64,000 bases of DNA from JAFGGG01 sp964634205 (GTDB lineage Bacteria > Spirochaetota > Spirochaetia > SZUA-6 > RPPD01), in the NCBI GenBank assembly GCA_964634205.1, contig CAZWKE010000010.1, forward strand, positions 26,341 to 90,340, in the 5' to 3' direction. Below are positions 8,338 through 17,466 of the stretch, one piece after another. Made by a program: the position numbers and the translations under genes. Each line of letters begins with the position of its first letter. Within the stretch, counting starts at the first letter, position 1. Under the pieces are notes generated by a model. It was not told the origin of the DNA. It saw only the letters and a program-made list of their open reading frames with translations, and did not search any database.

Positions 8338-9623
8338 TCTTTAATCAAAGCCTCTGCGGTAGAATAGAGCCGGGAAAAAAAATCTTCCAGAGCAGCGGTA
8401 TCGAGGTTTGAGTAGGCCACCCTGAGCAGGTTGGGGGAGACCGCCACCGTTCCGATGCCGTGGCGTTCCAAGAGGAGCCTCCGAATCCGCTCCGCGTCAA
8501 GACCGTTACAGTGAAAGGTAAGGAAAAAACCGGAGTTAAAGGGCAGGGGCGAAAGTATATCGGTATTTTTTTGTTTCAGTAGTTTCTTTACCGCGACATA
8601 CCTCTCTTTCAACAGTGAAGAAAACTTCGCCTTGTCTTTATGATACGCGGGATTTTGCATGGCATGAATTAACAGGCTCTGGGATACCCGGCAGCAGCTT
8701 GATACCGAAGAGCGTATTGCCGCCATGGTTTTTTTCTCCAAAGCGCCGTACTGGTCCGGGGTAAGGGATCCGGCGCCGTAGGTAAGAAATCCGATCCGCA
8801 GTCCCCAACCCAGTTCCTCCTTGGTGGCCCCGTCCAGTTTTACGGCCAGGATGTTATCATGCAGACCGGCCAGCAGGCTGAAGAGTGACTGGGTAAAGAG
8901 TCGTTTTTCGTAAAAAAGTCCGAAGTACGCGTCATCGATCATCGCCACAATTCGTTTCCCGCCGTGGGCCAGATCAAGCAGGAGGTCCGCGAGCGCATGA
9001 GCTTCTGCGGTAGTAGGCGAATAGCCCGTGGGATTGTGCGGGAAATTTAACAGGATCACTAGTTTTTCCGCAGCCGTCCCACGGCAAACCGCTTCAAGAC
9101 CATTCACATTCAGTCCCGTTCCGTCAAACAAGGGGTAGGTCCGGAGTACGGCCTTTCGCCGCATTTCAAAGATGAGACGGTAGTTGCCCCAGAACAGCTC
9201 GGGAAGAATAACGGTATCTCCCTCGTCAGCAAACAGGTCGGCGGCCAGGGACACCCCATGGGTGATCCCTCCCGTCACTATGGGAAGCGAGGAGGGAACA
9301 TCCTTTAACAGCGGATTTTTCGCCTGTATCTGTTTTGCCCATGCCTGCCGCAGCTCCGGGACCCCGGCCGTCGGCGCGTAGGCGCAGATTTCAGTGTTTG
9401 TCAAACCGGGAAGTTGGATCGTTATCTCCGGCAGACACAGCAGATCCTTGTTGCGTTGGGCTATCCCTACGGTTGCGTTATGGACCGTGGCTTGTTTTAG
9501 GGCCTCCACACTCTGGGCCACCACGCCGTTGGGAAAATACAACGCACGCCCCAACTGTGAAAGCATGAGACGTACGGGAGAGTCTTTTAAAGTTTCCTGT
9601 AGTTCCAAAGCAAGCTGATGCAC
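8334..9623 (-). CDS. PLP-dependent aminotransferase, class I/II fold
   Basis: About 429 residues from GTG 9623. Fold type I aminotransferase: LNFPHNPTGYSP (substrate loop), MIDDAYFGLFYE, and the likely PLP lysine in KLDGATKEELGWGLRIGF. C-terminal features continue to the end, so the gene is intact. The open frame extends to a TTG at 9659, but that TTG is part of a -35 box, so I prefer the internal GTG, which sits at the predicted transcription start. First gene of a two-gene operon with the hydantoinase; it may process the amino acid that enzyme releases, which is inference. Confidence 0.88.
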   Translation of the reverse strand: MHQLALELQETLKDSPVRLMLSQLGRALYFPNGVVAQSVEALKQATVHNATVGIAQRNKDLLCLPEITIQLPGLTNTEICAYAPTAGVPELRQAWAKQIQAKNPLLKDVPSSLPIVTGGITHGVSLAADLFADEGDTVILPELFWGNYRLIFEMRRKAVLRTYPLFDGTGLNVNGLEAVCRGTAAEKLVILLNFPHNPTGYSPTTAEAHALADLLLDLAHGGKRIVAMIDDAYFGLFYEKRLFTQSLFSLLAGLHDNILAVKLDGATKEELGWGLRIGFLTYGAGSLTPDQYGALEKKTMAAIRSSVSSCCRVSQSLLIHAMQNPAYHKDKAKFSSLLKERYVAVKKLLKQKNTDILSPLPFNSGFFLTFHCNGLDAERIRRLLLERHGIGTVAVSPNLLRVAYSNLDTAALEDFFSRLYSTAEALIKE

Positions 9624-9629
9624 AAAAAA

Positions 9630-9659
9630 ATGATAAACTGCGGTAAGAGCGCTTGTCAA
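9630..9659 (-). promoter_or_regulatory. Promoter of the aminotransferase-hydantoinase operon
   Basis: Minus-strand TTGACA (9659-9654), 18-nt spacer, TATCAT (9635-9630). The predicted start of transcription falls at about 9623, on the GTG start codon. The -35 box overlaps that of the divergent pckG promoter. Confidence 0.55.
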
Positions 9660-9681
9660 TTGTAAAATAAAATTTTATAGT
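9653..9681 (+). promoter_or_regulatory. Promoter of pckG, overlapping the divergent promoter
   Basis: TTGTCA (9653-9658), 17-nt spacer, TATAGT (9676-9681). Transcription would begin near 9688, leaving a leader of about 80 nt that contains the hairpin at 9705-9738. Five bases of the -35 box are shared with the opposite promoter. Confidence 0.5.
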
Positions 9682-9704
9682 AGAAGTTCATCTAAAAATC
9701 CGCT

Positions 9705-9738
9705 TTTTTACGGCACAAAAGGCATTGTGCTGTAAAAA
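9705..9738. repeat. Hairpin-forming inverted repeat in the pckG leader
   Basis: TTTTTACGGCACAA (9705-9718) can pair with TTGTGCTGTAAAAA (9725-9738), 14 pairs including one G-U, around the loop AAGGCA. It lies between the putative pckG promoter and its ribosome site (AAAAAGGAG near 9755). There is no 3' U-run, so it is not a standard terminator; an operator or an RNA regulatory or stability element is possible. Confidence 0.6.
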
Positions 9739-9770
9739 CTGCCGTTTGAAACAGAAAAAGGAGTACAGGT

Positions 9771-11642
9771 ATGAATATTTTGGAGTCAAGACTGGATAAA
9801 AGAAATTATGACGCATTAATATCCATTGGGAATGAACGGGTTTCCTCGTTTATCAGCCGGGCTGTCGAGATCTGCAATCCGGACACTGTTTGGATCAGCA
9901 CGGACTCGGCCGAGGATATCGACTATACACGCAAGATGGCATTAGAAACGGGCGAGGAAAAAGCCCTGGATATAAAGGGGCATACCATCCATTTTGACGG
10001 GTTCAGCGATCAGGGGCGAGACCGCGCGGCCACCAAGTATCTTGTGCCTGAAAATGAGACCTTAAGCAAGGCGTTGAACCAGATTGACAGGGAGCAGGGA
10101 CTGGCGGAAGTTACCGGACTGCTCAAAGATTCAATGAAGGGGCGCATTATGATCGTCCGTTTCATGGCGCTGGGCCCGGTAAACTCCAAATTCAGTATCC
10201 CGTGCCTGGAATGTACGGATTCCTTTTATGTCTCCCACAGCTTAAACCTCTTGTACCGTCCGGGATACGAGGAGTTCAAGCGTCTCGGCAAGGACGGGGA
10301 TTTCTTTGCCATCCTGCATTCCAGCGGGAACCTGGATGAGCGCATGGTAAGCGCCGAACCGGACAAACGCCGGATCTACATCGATTACACCAAGGATTCG
10401 GTGTATGTGGCAAACACCCAGTACGCGGGTAATACGGTGGGCCTCAAGAAGCTCGCGCTTCGCCTCAGTATCCGCAAGGCGGATCGGGAAGGCTGGCTGG
10501 CTGAGCATATGTTTCTGATGGGAGTTCTGGGAAAGAACGGGCGCAAGACCTATCTTGCGGGCGCGTTTCCCAGTGCCTGCGGTAAGACCTCAACCGCCAT
10601 GCTCCCCGGGGAGAAGATAGTCGGTGACGATATTGCCTATTTCCGTGAGATAAACGGGCGCTGTATGGCGGTGAACGCCGAAGCCGGTATCTTCGGTATA
10701 ATCCAGAACGTGAATGAAGACGATGATCCCCTGATTTGGGACGTCCTGCATAAACCGGGAGAGGTCATCTTTTCGAATATTTTGGTTTCTTCAGGCAAAC
10801 CGTACTGGTTGGGAATGGGAGTAGAGCCGCCGGAGACAGGAGAAAACTTTTCCGGCCAGTGGCGGAAGGGAAAGAAGGATGCCAAGGGTGCGGAGATTCC
10901 CTGTGCGCATAAAAATGCCCGCTACGCGGTGGATCTCACGGCGTTGGCCAACTGTGACACCGAACTCAACAATCCGAACGGGGTGGAGTTATCCGGTGTG
11001 GTATACGGCGGACGCGACGCCAAGGCCTATTTCCCGGTGCAGCAGAGCATGAGTTGGGAACATGGTATTATCGCCTACGGCGCGTCATTGGAAACCGAGA
11101 CCACCTTTGCCACCATCGGCAAGGAAGGGGTGCCGGAAATCAACCTGATGAGTATCCAGGATTTTGTCGCCATCCCACTCGGTAAATATGTGGAAAACAA
11201 CCTGCAGTTCGGCAAAAAACTCAAGAATCCGCCGTTGGTGTTCGGGGTGAATTATTTCTTACGCGACAAACAGGGAAAGTTCCTTAACGGGATCAGGGAC
11301 AAGCACGTATGGGTAAAATGGATGGAGCTTCGTATCCATGGTGAGGCGAAAGCTTTGGTGGCACCTACGGGCCTAATCCCGGAATATGAGGTACTCGTAC
11401 CGCTGTTCAAGCAGTTGGTAGGGAAAGACTATGCCAAAGAGGATTATATTGCCCAGTTTACCCTGCGTGTACCGGAGAATATCGCCAAGATCGACCGTGT
11501 CATCGAGTACCATCGAACCAAGGTTGAGAGATCACCCGAAGTACTGTTTACCGTACTGGCGGCACAAAAGGCGCGGCTGGAAGAGGCCCGGGCAAAACAC
11601 GGTGATTATATCTCGCCGGAGCTTTTCCCGCGAGAAGGCTGA
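9771..11642 (+). CDS. pckG: Phosphoenolpyruvate carboxykinase (GTP)
   Basis: 623 residues, the normal length for the GTP-dependent class, not the shorter ATP class. The kinase-1a P-loop FPSACGKTSTAM is at about residues 266-277, followed by GDDIAYFR and later PNGVELSGVVYGGRD. Interconverts oxaloacetate and PEP in the cytoplasm; in a fermentative spirochaete it could work either way. With the malic enzyme at 28-29 kb it would supply the C4/C3 node. Ribosome site AAAAAGGAG precedes the ATG. Confidence 0.97.
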   Translation: MNILESRLDKRNYDALISIGNERVSSFISRAVEICNPDTVWISTDSAEDIDYTRKMALETGEEKALDIKGHTIHFDGFSDQGRDRAATKYLVPENETLSKALNQIDREQGLAEVTGLLKDSMKGRIMIVRFMALGPVNSKFSIPCLECTDSFYVSHSLNLLYRPGYEEFKRLGKDGDFFAILHSSGNLDERMVSAEPDKRRIYIDYTKDSVYVANTQYAGNTVGLKKLALRLSIRKADREGWLAEHMFLMGVLGKNGRKTYLAGAFPSACGKTSTAMLPGEKIVGDDIAYFREINGRCMAVNAEAGIFGIIQNVNEDDDPLIWDVLHKPGEVIFSNILVSSGKPYWLGMGVEPPETGENFSGQWRKGKKDAKGAEIPCAHKNARYAVDLTALANCDTELNNPNGVELSGVVYGGRDAKAYFPVQQSMSWEHGIIAYGASLETETTFATIGKEGVPEINLMSIQDFVAIPLGKYVENNLQFGKKLKNPPLVFGVNYFLRDKQGKFLNGIRDKHVWVKWMELRIHGEAKALVAPTGLIPEYEVLVPLFKQLVGKDYAKEDYIAQFTLRVPENIAKIDRVIEYHRTKVERSPEVLFTVLAAQKARLEEARAKHGDYISPELFPREG

Positions 11643-11644
11643 TA

Positions 11645-11673
11645 TTGACATTACGAACTGTTCTGTGTTACGT
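11645..11673 (+). promoter_or_regulatory. Candidate promoter of the accBCDA operon
   Basis: TTGACA (11645-11650), 17-nt spacer, TTACGT (11668-11673; or TACGTT one base on). It sits right after the pckG stop and about 60 nt before the accB ribosome site AGGAGG. The -10 box is weak. Confidence 0.35.
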
Positions 11674-11735
11674 TCACAAGGCGTTTTTCAATAGATTTTA
11701 TGTGACGGAGCTGACTGTAAACACAGGAGGAGAAG

Positions 11736-12209
11736 GTGGAAACCAAAGAAATATTTGATTTATTTGAGAAATTTGAAAAAAGCTCGCTCAATGAAATATG
11801 TATAAAGCAGGGTGACACCGAGGTTCTGCTGAAAAAAGGGGGGGGGTCCGCTCCGGTAATGCAGGTACAACCGCCGCTCCAGATGCCGGTACAAATGCCG
11901 CCGCAATACCATGCCCCGACTCCCGGTGTACAGGAAACACCCGGGCAGGTGCCGCACAAGCAGGATGATACTGAGATCATCAGCTCACCAATGGTGGGTA
12001 CTTTTTACCGTGCCCCGGCTCCGGACGCACCGCCGTTTGTCGATCCCGGAACTAAGGTCAAAAACGGGGATACATTATGTATTCTGGAGGCCATGAAACT
12101 GATGAATGAGCTTGAGGTTGAATTTGACTGCGAAGTGGTGAATATTCTGGTGGAAAACGGCAAAATGGTGGAGTTTGGGACGCCCCTTTTTGAGGTACGG
12201 AGGATATGA
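11736..12209 (+). CDS. accB: Biotin carboxyl carrier protein of acetyl-CoA carboxylase
   Basis: 157 residues beginning at GTG 11736, supported by ACAGGAGGAGAAG upstream. The biotinylation motif EAMKLMNE is at about residues 119-126 in a lipoyl/biotinyl domain. It is preceded by a proline/glutamine-rich flexible linker (about residues 45-75) and an N-terminal dimerisation part with VLLKKGGG. Carries the carboxyl group between AccC and AccAD. First gene of accBCDA; its stop overlaps the accC start (ATGA). Confidence 0.97.
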   Translation: METKEIFDLFEKFEKSSLNEICIKQGDTEVLLKKGGGSAPVMQVQPPLQMPVQMPPQYHAPTPGVQETPGQVPHKQDDTEIISSPMVGTFYRAPAPDAPPFVDPGTKVKNGDTLCILEAMKLMNELEVEFDCEVVNILVENGKMVEFGTPLFEVRRI

Positions 12210-13531
12210 TAAAAAAGCTTCTTATTGCAAACAGAGGTGAGATTGCAGTAAGAATAATCCGCACGTGCAAGGAACTGGGTATAGCAACCGTGGTTGCCTA
12301 TTCACAGGCGGATAAGAATTCTCTTGCCCTGCGTCTGGCCGACGAATCCGTCTGTATCGGCCCGCCCAGCTCCAAAGAGAGTTATCTGCATTCACGGAAC
12401 ATTATTACCGCGGCTATTCTGCAGCAATGTGATGCCGTTCACCCGGGTGTAGGGTTTCTGGCGGAAAATCCCGCCTTTGCGCGCGAGGTTGAAGAGGCGG
12501 AGCTTATTTTCATAGGACCCGATTCCAAAGTAATTGAACTGTTGGGTGACAAGGTAAAGGCCAAGCAAACCGCCATTAAGAATAAAATACCGGTCATTCC
12601 CGGGACGGAAGAGCCCGTGGAGACGACCGAACAGGCGGAAGAGGCCGCCGGTCACATCGGATTTCCCATTATCATCAAAGCCGCGGCGGGAGGCGGCGGT
12701 AAGGGAATGCGCATTGTGCGGGATAGTAAAGAACTGAAAAGTATCCTAAAGATTGCGTCACATGAAGCGGAAACCGCTTTTTCCGACGGCAGGGTATATT
12801 TGGAGAAATACCTGGAAAATCCCCGGCATGTGGAGGTGCAGATCCTTTCGGACGGTCGTGGGAATGTCATTCACCTGGGTGAGCGAGATTGTTCGGTACA
12901 GCAGAATCATCAAAAACTCATCGAAGAAAGCCCCTCACCGGGCGTGACCCCGGAGATGCGCAAGCAGATGGGAGAGGATGCCATCCGCCTGTTTAAAAAC
13001 CTCAATTATAAAGGTGCGGGCACGATTGAATTTCTGGTACAGGACGGCAAATATTATTTTATGGAAGTGAACGCCCGTGTTCAGGTTGAGCATCCGGTGA
13101 GTGAGTATATCTCAGGCGTTGATATAATAAAGGAACAAATTTTAACCTGTAGCGGTGAGAAACTTACCCTTACGCAGGACGACATTACATTAAACGGGTA
13201 CGCGGTGGAATGCCGGATAAACGCCAAAACACCGGGTACGGTAACCCTTTATCTGCCTTCCGGCGGATTCAACGTCAGGGTAGACAGTTACCTGTATTCC
13301 GGCTGTGAGGTCTCGCCGTTTTATGATGCTTTGCTGGCCAAGGTGATTGTTTTTGCAGCCAGTCGCAAGGAAGGCATTACCCGGATGCAGCGTGCGCTTG
13401 ATGAGTTTATTTTAGAGGGAGTGGATACCAATATCGAGATGCAAAAGACCATTCTTGCGCATCCCCGCTTTAGAGGGGGCGATTTCGGCACGGATGTTCT
13501 CTCGCATATACTTCAGGAGGATAAGAATTGA
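12206..13531 (+). CDS. accC: Biotin carboxylase subunit of acetyl-CoA carboxylase
   Basis: 441 residues, normal length. ATP-grasp enzyme carboxylating the biotin of AccB. Motifs: KLLIANRGEIAVRIIR at the N-terminus, the glycine-rich lid KAAAGGGGKGMR, ERDCSVQQNHQKLIEESPSP and the catalytic MEVNARVQVEHPVSE. Overlaps accB by 4 bp and accD by 4 bp, so the first three subunits are translationally coupled. Confidence 0.98.
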   Translation: MIKKLLIANRGEIAVRIIRTCKELGIATVVAYSQADKNSLALRLADESVCIGPPSSKESYLHSRNIITAAILQQCDAVHPGVGFLAENPAFAREVEEAELIFIGPDSKVIELLGDKVKAKQTAIKNKIPVIPGTEEPVETTEQAEEAAGHIGFPIIIKAAAGGGGKGMRIVRDSKELKSILKIASHEAETAFSDGRVYLEKYLENPRHVEVQILSDGRGNVIHLGERDCSVQQNHQKLIEESPSPGVTPEMRKQMGEDAIRLFKNLNYKGAGTIEFLVQDGKYYFMEVNARVQVEHPVSEYISGVDIIKEQILTCSGEKLTLTQDDITLNGYAVECRINAKTPGTVTLYLPSGGFNVRVDSYLYSGCEVSPFYDALLAKVIVFAASRKEGITRMQRALDEFILEGVDTNIEMQKTILAHPRFRGGDFGTDVLSHILQEDKN

Positions 13532-14418
13532 GCCGCTTTACACGCAGGATCAGAACCTGGATGAACAGGATCCTTACCCGTCGGGTATTGATTACCCATC
13601 GCATCAAGGATGGGGATGAACGCCTTTTTGTCGCCAGGAAAAATGAATGTCCTGCCTGTCACAAACACCTTTCACCGGATGAACTGGAATCCTCACTTTT
13701 TGTCTGCCCGGCCTGCGACCATCATTTCAGACTCAGTCCGTGGGAAAGAATCAAGTTTACCGCGGACGGCGGAGTATTCCACGAGTTCTGTTCCGACATT
13801 GAAAGTTTTAATCCGCTTGGATTCCCTGATTATGAACAAAAACTGGCAAGCAGCAAAAAGAAATCCGGACTGAATGAGGCGATTGTCACCGGACTCTGCC
13901 GGATTGAGGGGAATGATGTGGTCCTCGGGATTATGGCTTTTCAGTTTATGGGCGGCAGTATGGGTTCGGCCGTAGGAGAAAAGGTCACCCGTGCCATGCT
14001 TATGGGCGCCCGGAAAAAAATTCCGGTGATTATATTTACCGCTTCGGGCGGTGCCAGAATGCAGGAGGGTATTCTCTCATTAATGCAGATGGCCAAAACC
14101 TCGGCGGCGGCCGCGGTGCTTGAAGAAAGCAAGGTTCCCTTTTTTATCGTGCTTACCGACCCCACATCCGGGGGCGTAACCGCTTCTTATGCCATGCTCG
14201 GTGATGTCATTTTGGCGGAACCGGCGGCGTTGGTGGGGTTCGCCGGACGCAGGGTAATTGAGGGTACCATCAGGCAGAAGCTGCCGGAAAACTTTCAGAT
14301 GGCCGAGTTCCAGCAGGAAAAAGGTTTTGTGGACACGATTGTGCACAGAAAAGAGCTGAGAAAAACGCTCGGAATTCTGATTAAAACTCATACGAACATA
14401 AAAAAGGCATGGCGATGA
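13528..14418 (+). CDS. accD: Acetyl-CoA carboxylase carboxyltransferase beta subunit
   Basis: 296 residues starting at TTG 13528, preceded by CAGGAGGATAAGAA and overlapping the accC stop. An N-terminal four-cysteine zinc ribbon (CPACHKH and CPACDHH, about residues 39-64) is followed by the crotonase-type carboxyltransferase fold with FTASGGARMQEG and DPTSGGVTASYAMLGD. Pairs with AccA to move the carboxyl group to acetyl-CoA, giving malonyl-CoA. Confidence 0.97.
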   Translation: MSRFTRRIRTWMNRILTRRVLITHRIKDGDERLFVARKNECPACHKHLSPDELESSLFVCPACDHHFRLSPWERIKFTADGGVFHEFCSDIESFNPLGFPDYEQKLASSKKKSGLNEAIVTGLCRIEGNDVVLGIMAFQFMGGSMGSAVGEKVTRAMLMGARKKIPVIIFTASGGARMQEGILSLMQMAKTSAAAAVLEESKVPFFIVLTDPTSGGVTASYAMLGDVILAEPAALVGFAGRRVIEGTIRQKLPENFQMAEFQQEKGFVDTIVHRKELRKTLGILIKTHTNIKKAWR

Positions 14419-15386
14419 CGAAGAAGGAAGTTTTAAAACGCTTGGCAGAGCTACAGGGTCTGGCCGAAAAGCATAATCTTGATATTACCGAAGAAATAAA
14501 ACAGTTGGAAGCCAAGCTTTCAAATGGAAAAAGTTCGCTGGATGCGGCGTGGAAAAAGGTGGAACTGGCCAGGCAAACGGACCGCCCCACAACCCTGGAT
14601 TACATTGATATGATCTTTGATGAGTTTATCGAACTCCACGGGGACCGCTTTTTTTCCGATGATCCGGCCATGGTCGGGGGTATCGGACTACTGAACGGAA
14701 AGCCGGTTACCATTATCGGGCAGCAAAGGGGCAGAAATCTGAAAGAAAACCTGCTGCGCAACGCGGGGATGGCGCTGCCGGACGGATACCGGAAAGCCCT
14801 GCGCCTGGTAAAACAGGCGCAGAAGTTCGGCAGGCCGGTGGTCTCGTTTGTTGATACCCAGGGGGCGTATCCCGGCGTCGCGTCAGAAGAACGGGGTATC
14901 GGCGAGGCTATTGCCCATAATCTGAAGGAGTTCTTCGGCATCAAGGTCCCGATTGTGGTGATTCTTATAGGACAGGGCGGCTCGGGCGGTGCTCTGGGGA
15001 TCGGCATCGGGGATGTGGTGTTTATGCTGGAGAACGCCATTTATTCGGTTATTTCGCCCGAGGGCTGCGCTTCTATTCTGCTGCGGGATTCTTCAAAGGC
15101 CAAATACGCGGCCTCAATTATGAAACTGACGGCACGGGATCTTCTGCAGTTTGACGTAATCGATACCATTATTTCCGAACCACCGGGTGGTGCTCACCTG
15201 AACCCGGAAGTAACCGCAGCTAAAATCAAACTTGAGTTGGTAAAGGTTTTGGGAAAGCTCGCCACCAAGGCACCGGAACAACTGTTAAAGCTGCGTTATG
15301 AAAAATACCGGGCCATGGGGGTGTTTATTGAAAAATCCTCAAAGAAAAAAGTGGGATTTTTTAAACGGCTGCTTAAAAAACAGTAA
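14409..15386 (+). CDS. accA: Acetyl-CoA carboxylase carboxyltransferase alpha subunit
   Basis: 325 residues; overlaps the end of accD by 10 bp. Family features: LHGDRFFSDDPAMVGGIG, GQQRGRNLKENLLRN, DTQGAYPGVASEERG and GQGGSGGALGIG. A basic C-terminal tail (SSKKKVGFFKRLLKKQ) ends the protein. Completes a four-subunit operon, so fatty acid synthesis from acetyl-CoA appears possible. Confidence 0.97.
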   Translation: MAMTKKEVLKRLAELQGLAEKHNLDITEEIKQLEAKLSNGKSSLDAAWKKVELARQTDRPTTLDYIDMIFDEFIELHGDRFFSDDPAMVGGIGLLNGKPVTIIGQQRGRNLKENLLRNAGMALPDGYRKALRLVKQAQKFGRPVVSFVDTQGAYPGVASEERGIGEAIAHNLKEFFGIKVPIVVILIGQGGSGGALGIGIGDVVFMLENAIYSVISPEGCASILLRDSSKAKYAASIMKLTARDLLQFDVIDTIISEPPGGAHLNPEVTAAKIKLELVKVLGKLATKAPEQLLKLRYEKYRAMGVFIEKSSKKKVGFFKRLLKKQ

Positions 15387-15397
15387 TCCCCCCGCTC

Positions 15398-16603
15398 TCA
15401 AATAATCTTCAGTTTCTTGCCTTCTTTGGCTGCAATCTCCAAGATTTTATCAAGCTCATCATCGGTATGAATGGACATATACGAGGTCCGAATCATGGCC
15501 CGGTTGGGAGGAACTGCCGGCGGAAGGACGGCGTTTGTGTACACTCCCTTGTCGAACAGGGCCTTCCAGAAGCGTAAGGTTGTGGTATATTCCCCCGTAA
15601 TGAGAGGCACGATCGCGGTTTCGGCCACGTCGGTATTGAAGCCCAAAGAGGAAAAGCCATCGATCATTTTTTTGGCTATTTCCTGCAGGCGCCGGGTATG
15701 CTGCGGTTCATTTTCAATTATTTCAAGACTCTTCAGTACCGCTGCCGTATGGGGCGGCGACATGCTGGCGGTGAAAATCAGCGGCCGTGAACTGTGTTTT
15801 ATGAACTCGATCACGTCCTTGTCTCCGGCCACAAAACCCCCGATGGAGGCAAAGGATTTGGAAAAGGTGCCCATAATAAAGTCCGTATGGTTCTTTACCT
15901 TATAATGCTCCTCGGTACCCCTGCCGGTTTTGCCGACCATGCCGATGGCGTGCGCCTCGTCCAGGTAGATACGGGCCTTGTATTTATCCGCCAGTTTTTT
16001 TATTTCGGGGAGCTTGACAATATCACCTTCCATACTGAATACCCCGTCGGTCAGGATTATTTTCGGTTCCGCTGACGACACCTCGGAAAGTGCCTTTTCC
16101 AGGCTTTGCGGATCATTGTGCTTGAAGCGGTGAATGTTCAGTGTGCCTTTCAGCCCTTGGGCCAGAAAAATACCGTCCATGATTGAGGCGTGATTATAGC
16201 GATCGGTAAAAACATGATCATTCGGCGAGATCAAGGCAGAAATTGAGCCCAGGTTGGCCAGGTACCCTGCCGTAAAAACGAGGGCGGCTTTTTTCCCTAC
16301 AAATTTGGCCAATCTGTGCTCAAGTTCTTCATGAAGCTCAAGGGTCCCGTTTAAAAAACGTGAGCCCGAACAGGTTGTCCCATATTTTTCAATCGCCTTT
16401 ATAGAGGCTTCCTTAACACGCGGATCGGATGCCAAGCCCAGGTAGTTATTTGAACCCGCCATAATAATCTTCTTTCCGTTATAGGTCACCGTGCTGCCGT
16501 GAATCTCTTTAAGCGGAATAAAGTAAGGGTAGTAACCGATTAACCTGACCCGTTTGGCCTCCTTTACCTTTTTATCTATTTTTACTTTATGAAGAAAATC
16601 CAA
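15398..16603 (-). CDS. Alpha-oxoamine synthase family enzyme, serine palmitoyltransferase-like
   Basis: 401 residues. PLP enzyme condensing an amino acid with an acyl-CoA. Visible: GSNNYLGLASDPRVKEA, CSGSRFLNGTLELHEELE, YNHASIMDG, LDEAHAIGMVG and the PLP lysine in GTFSKSFASIGGF. The N-terminal GYYPYFIPL and overall pattern recall Bacteroidetes serine palmitoyltransferase more than KBL or BioF. 2-amino-3-ketobutyrate CoA ligase remains an alternative. AAGGAGGG before ATG 16603 fixes the start. No partner sphingolipid gene is adjacent. Confidence 0.8.
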   Translation of the reverse strand: MDFLHKVKIDKKVKEAKRVRLIGYYPYFIPLKEIHGSTVTYNGKKIIMAGSNNYLGLASDPRVKEASIKAIEKYGTTCSGSRFLNGTLELHEELEHRLAKFVGKKAALVFTAGYLANLGSISALISPNDHVFTDRYNHASIMDGIFLAQGLKGTLNIHRFKHNDPQSLEKALSEVSSAEPKIILTDGVFSMEGDIVKLPEIKKLADKYKARIYLDEAHAIGMVGKTGRGTEEHYKVKNHTDFIMGTFSKSFASIGGFVAGDKDVIEFIKHSSRPLIFTASMSPPHTAAVLKSLEIIENEPQHTRRLQEIAKKMIDGFSSLGFNTDVAETAIVPLITGEYTTTLRFWKALFDKGVYTNAVLPPAVPPNRAMIRTSYMSIHTDDELDKILEIAAKEGKKLKII

Positions 16604-16812
16604 CTTTCATACCCTCCTTTTTACTGCATCGCGTTTTTCCTGCAACAAACGGTGTCATTATTCGAATAAAATAAAATCAGGTGGTATTTTAATATAGAGC
16701 GTATGAATTGTAAAGCCGGGTAACCAAGTTATTTTGCTGTAGTGGTTCGAAGACTGCGCCCGGAAATACATGTATCCGCCAAAACGTACCATCAGAATGA
16801 CGCGGTTGCCGG

Positions 16813-17466
16813 TTAAAAATTAATAACCAGTAAGGTAAAATTATACGCGGCATGCGCAAGTGCGATGATATGAATGTTTTTCCATTCATAAAATATATAA
16901 CAGAAAAACAGACCTAGTAAAAAGGCCGATATAAAACCAAAAAGATTTTCATACAGGTGAGCCGAGGCGAAAATCAGACTGGAGGTAACCGCGGCGATAT
17001 GTTTGTTTACGTGAAACTCCCCAAAACGGGTCAGGAGGTATGAGCGGAAAAACAGTTCTTCCCGATAACCCACCGTCAGGCAAAAAACGGCGATCAGTGG
17101 AATTTGAAACGGATTGTGCATTCCCCATTGCAGTGGTGTCGTTACCTGGTCTTTAACGCCCTGCGGAAGAAGCTGCAGCAGAAGAAGCAGCGGGGTCACC
17201 ACCACAAACGTGCCCAGGAATACCGGGAGAGCATACAACAGTTTTTTATCGGGTTTTGTTATTCCAAAATCTTTTAGAAGCGGCGGTTGTTGAATCCAGA
17301 TGATATACACCAAAAGAAAAATATGGGGCAGGGCCAGGACAATATAGCCGATCATCATACTTTGGAAATGGGCGGAGGCCGCGGTTTGCAGGCTGGACTG
17401 AAATACATAGCCGGGCAGAAAAAAGGCGGAGAAGAGTATTATTATCTCAATTATCTTGCGTTTCAT
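16813..17466 (-). CDS. CPBP-family intramembrane glutamic protease
   Basis: 217 residues with about six membrane segments. The CPBP (Abi) motifs are present: EELFFRSYLLTRFGE (Glu-Glu-x3-Arg, about residues 126-140), then a His in FASAHLYENLFGF and a later HAAYNF. Rce1-type proteases of this group cut membrane proteins or process peptides; substrate unknown. A TATACT box lies 9 nt before the ATG with no clear -35 or ribosome site. The 209 bp to the next gene (16604-16812) hold no feature I can name. Confidence 0.85.
   Translation of the reverse strand: MKRKIIEIIILFSAFFLPGYVFQSSLQTAASAHFQSMMIGYIVLALPHIFLLVYIIWIQQPPLLKDFGITKPDKKLLYALPVFLGTFVVVTPLLLLLQLLPQGVKDQVTTPLQWGMHNPFQIPLIAVFCLTVGYREELFFRSYLLTRFGEFHVNKHIAAVTSSLIFASAHLYENLFGFISAFLLGLFFCYIFYEWKNIHIIALAHAAYNFTLLVINF

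Noticed and set aside
9705..9738. Hairpin as a rho-independent terminator
   Set aside because: On both strands the stem is followed by A residues, not a U-run.
16640..16812. Possible tRNA in the gap around 16740 (GTGGTTCGAAGAC resembles a T-arm)
   Set aside because: No matching acceptor stem, anticodon arm or CCA-side pairing could be built around it.
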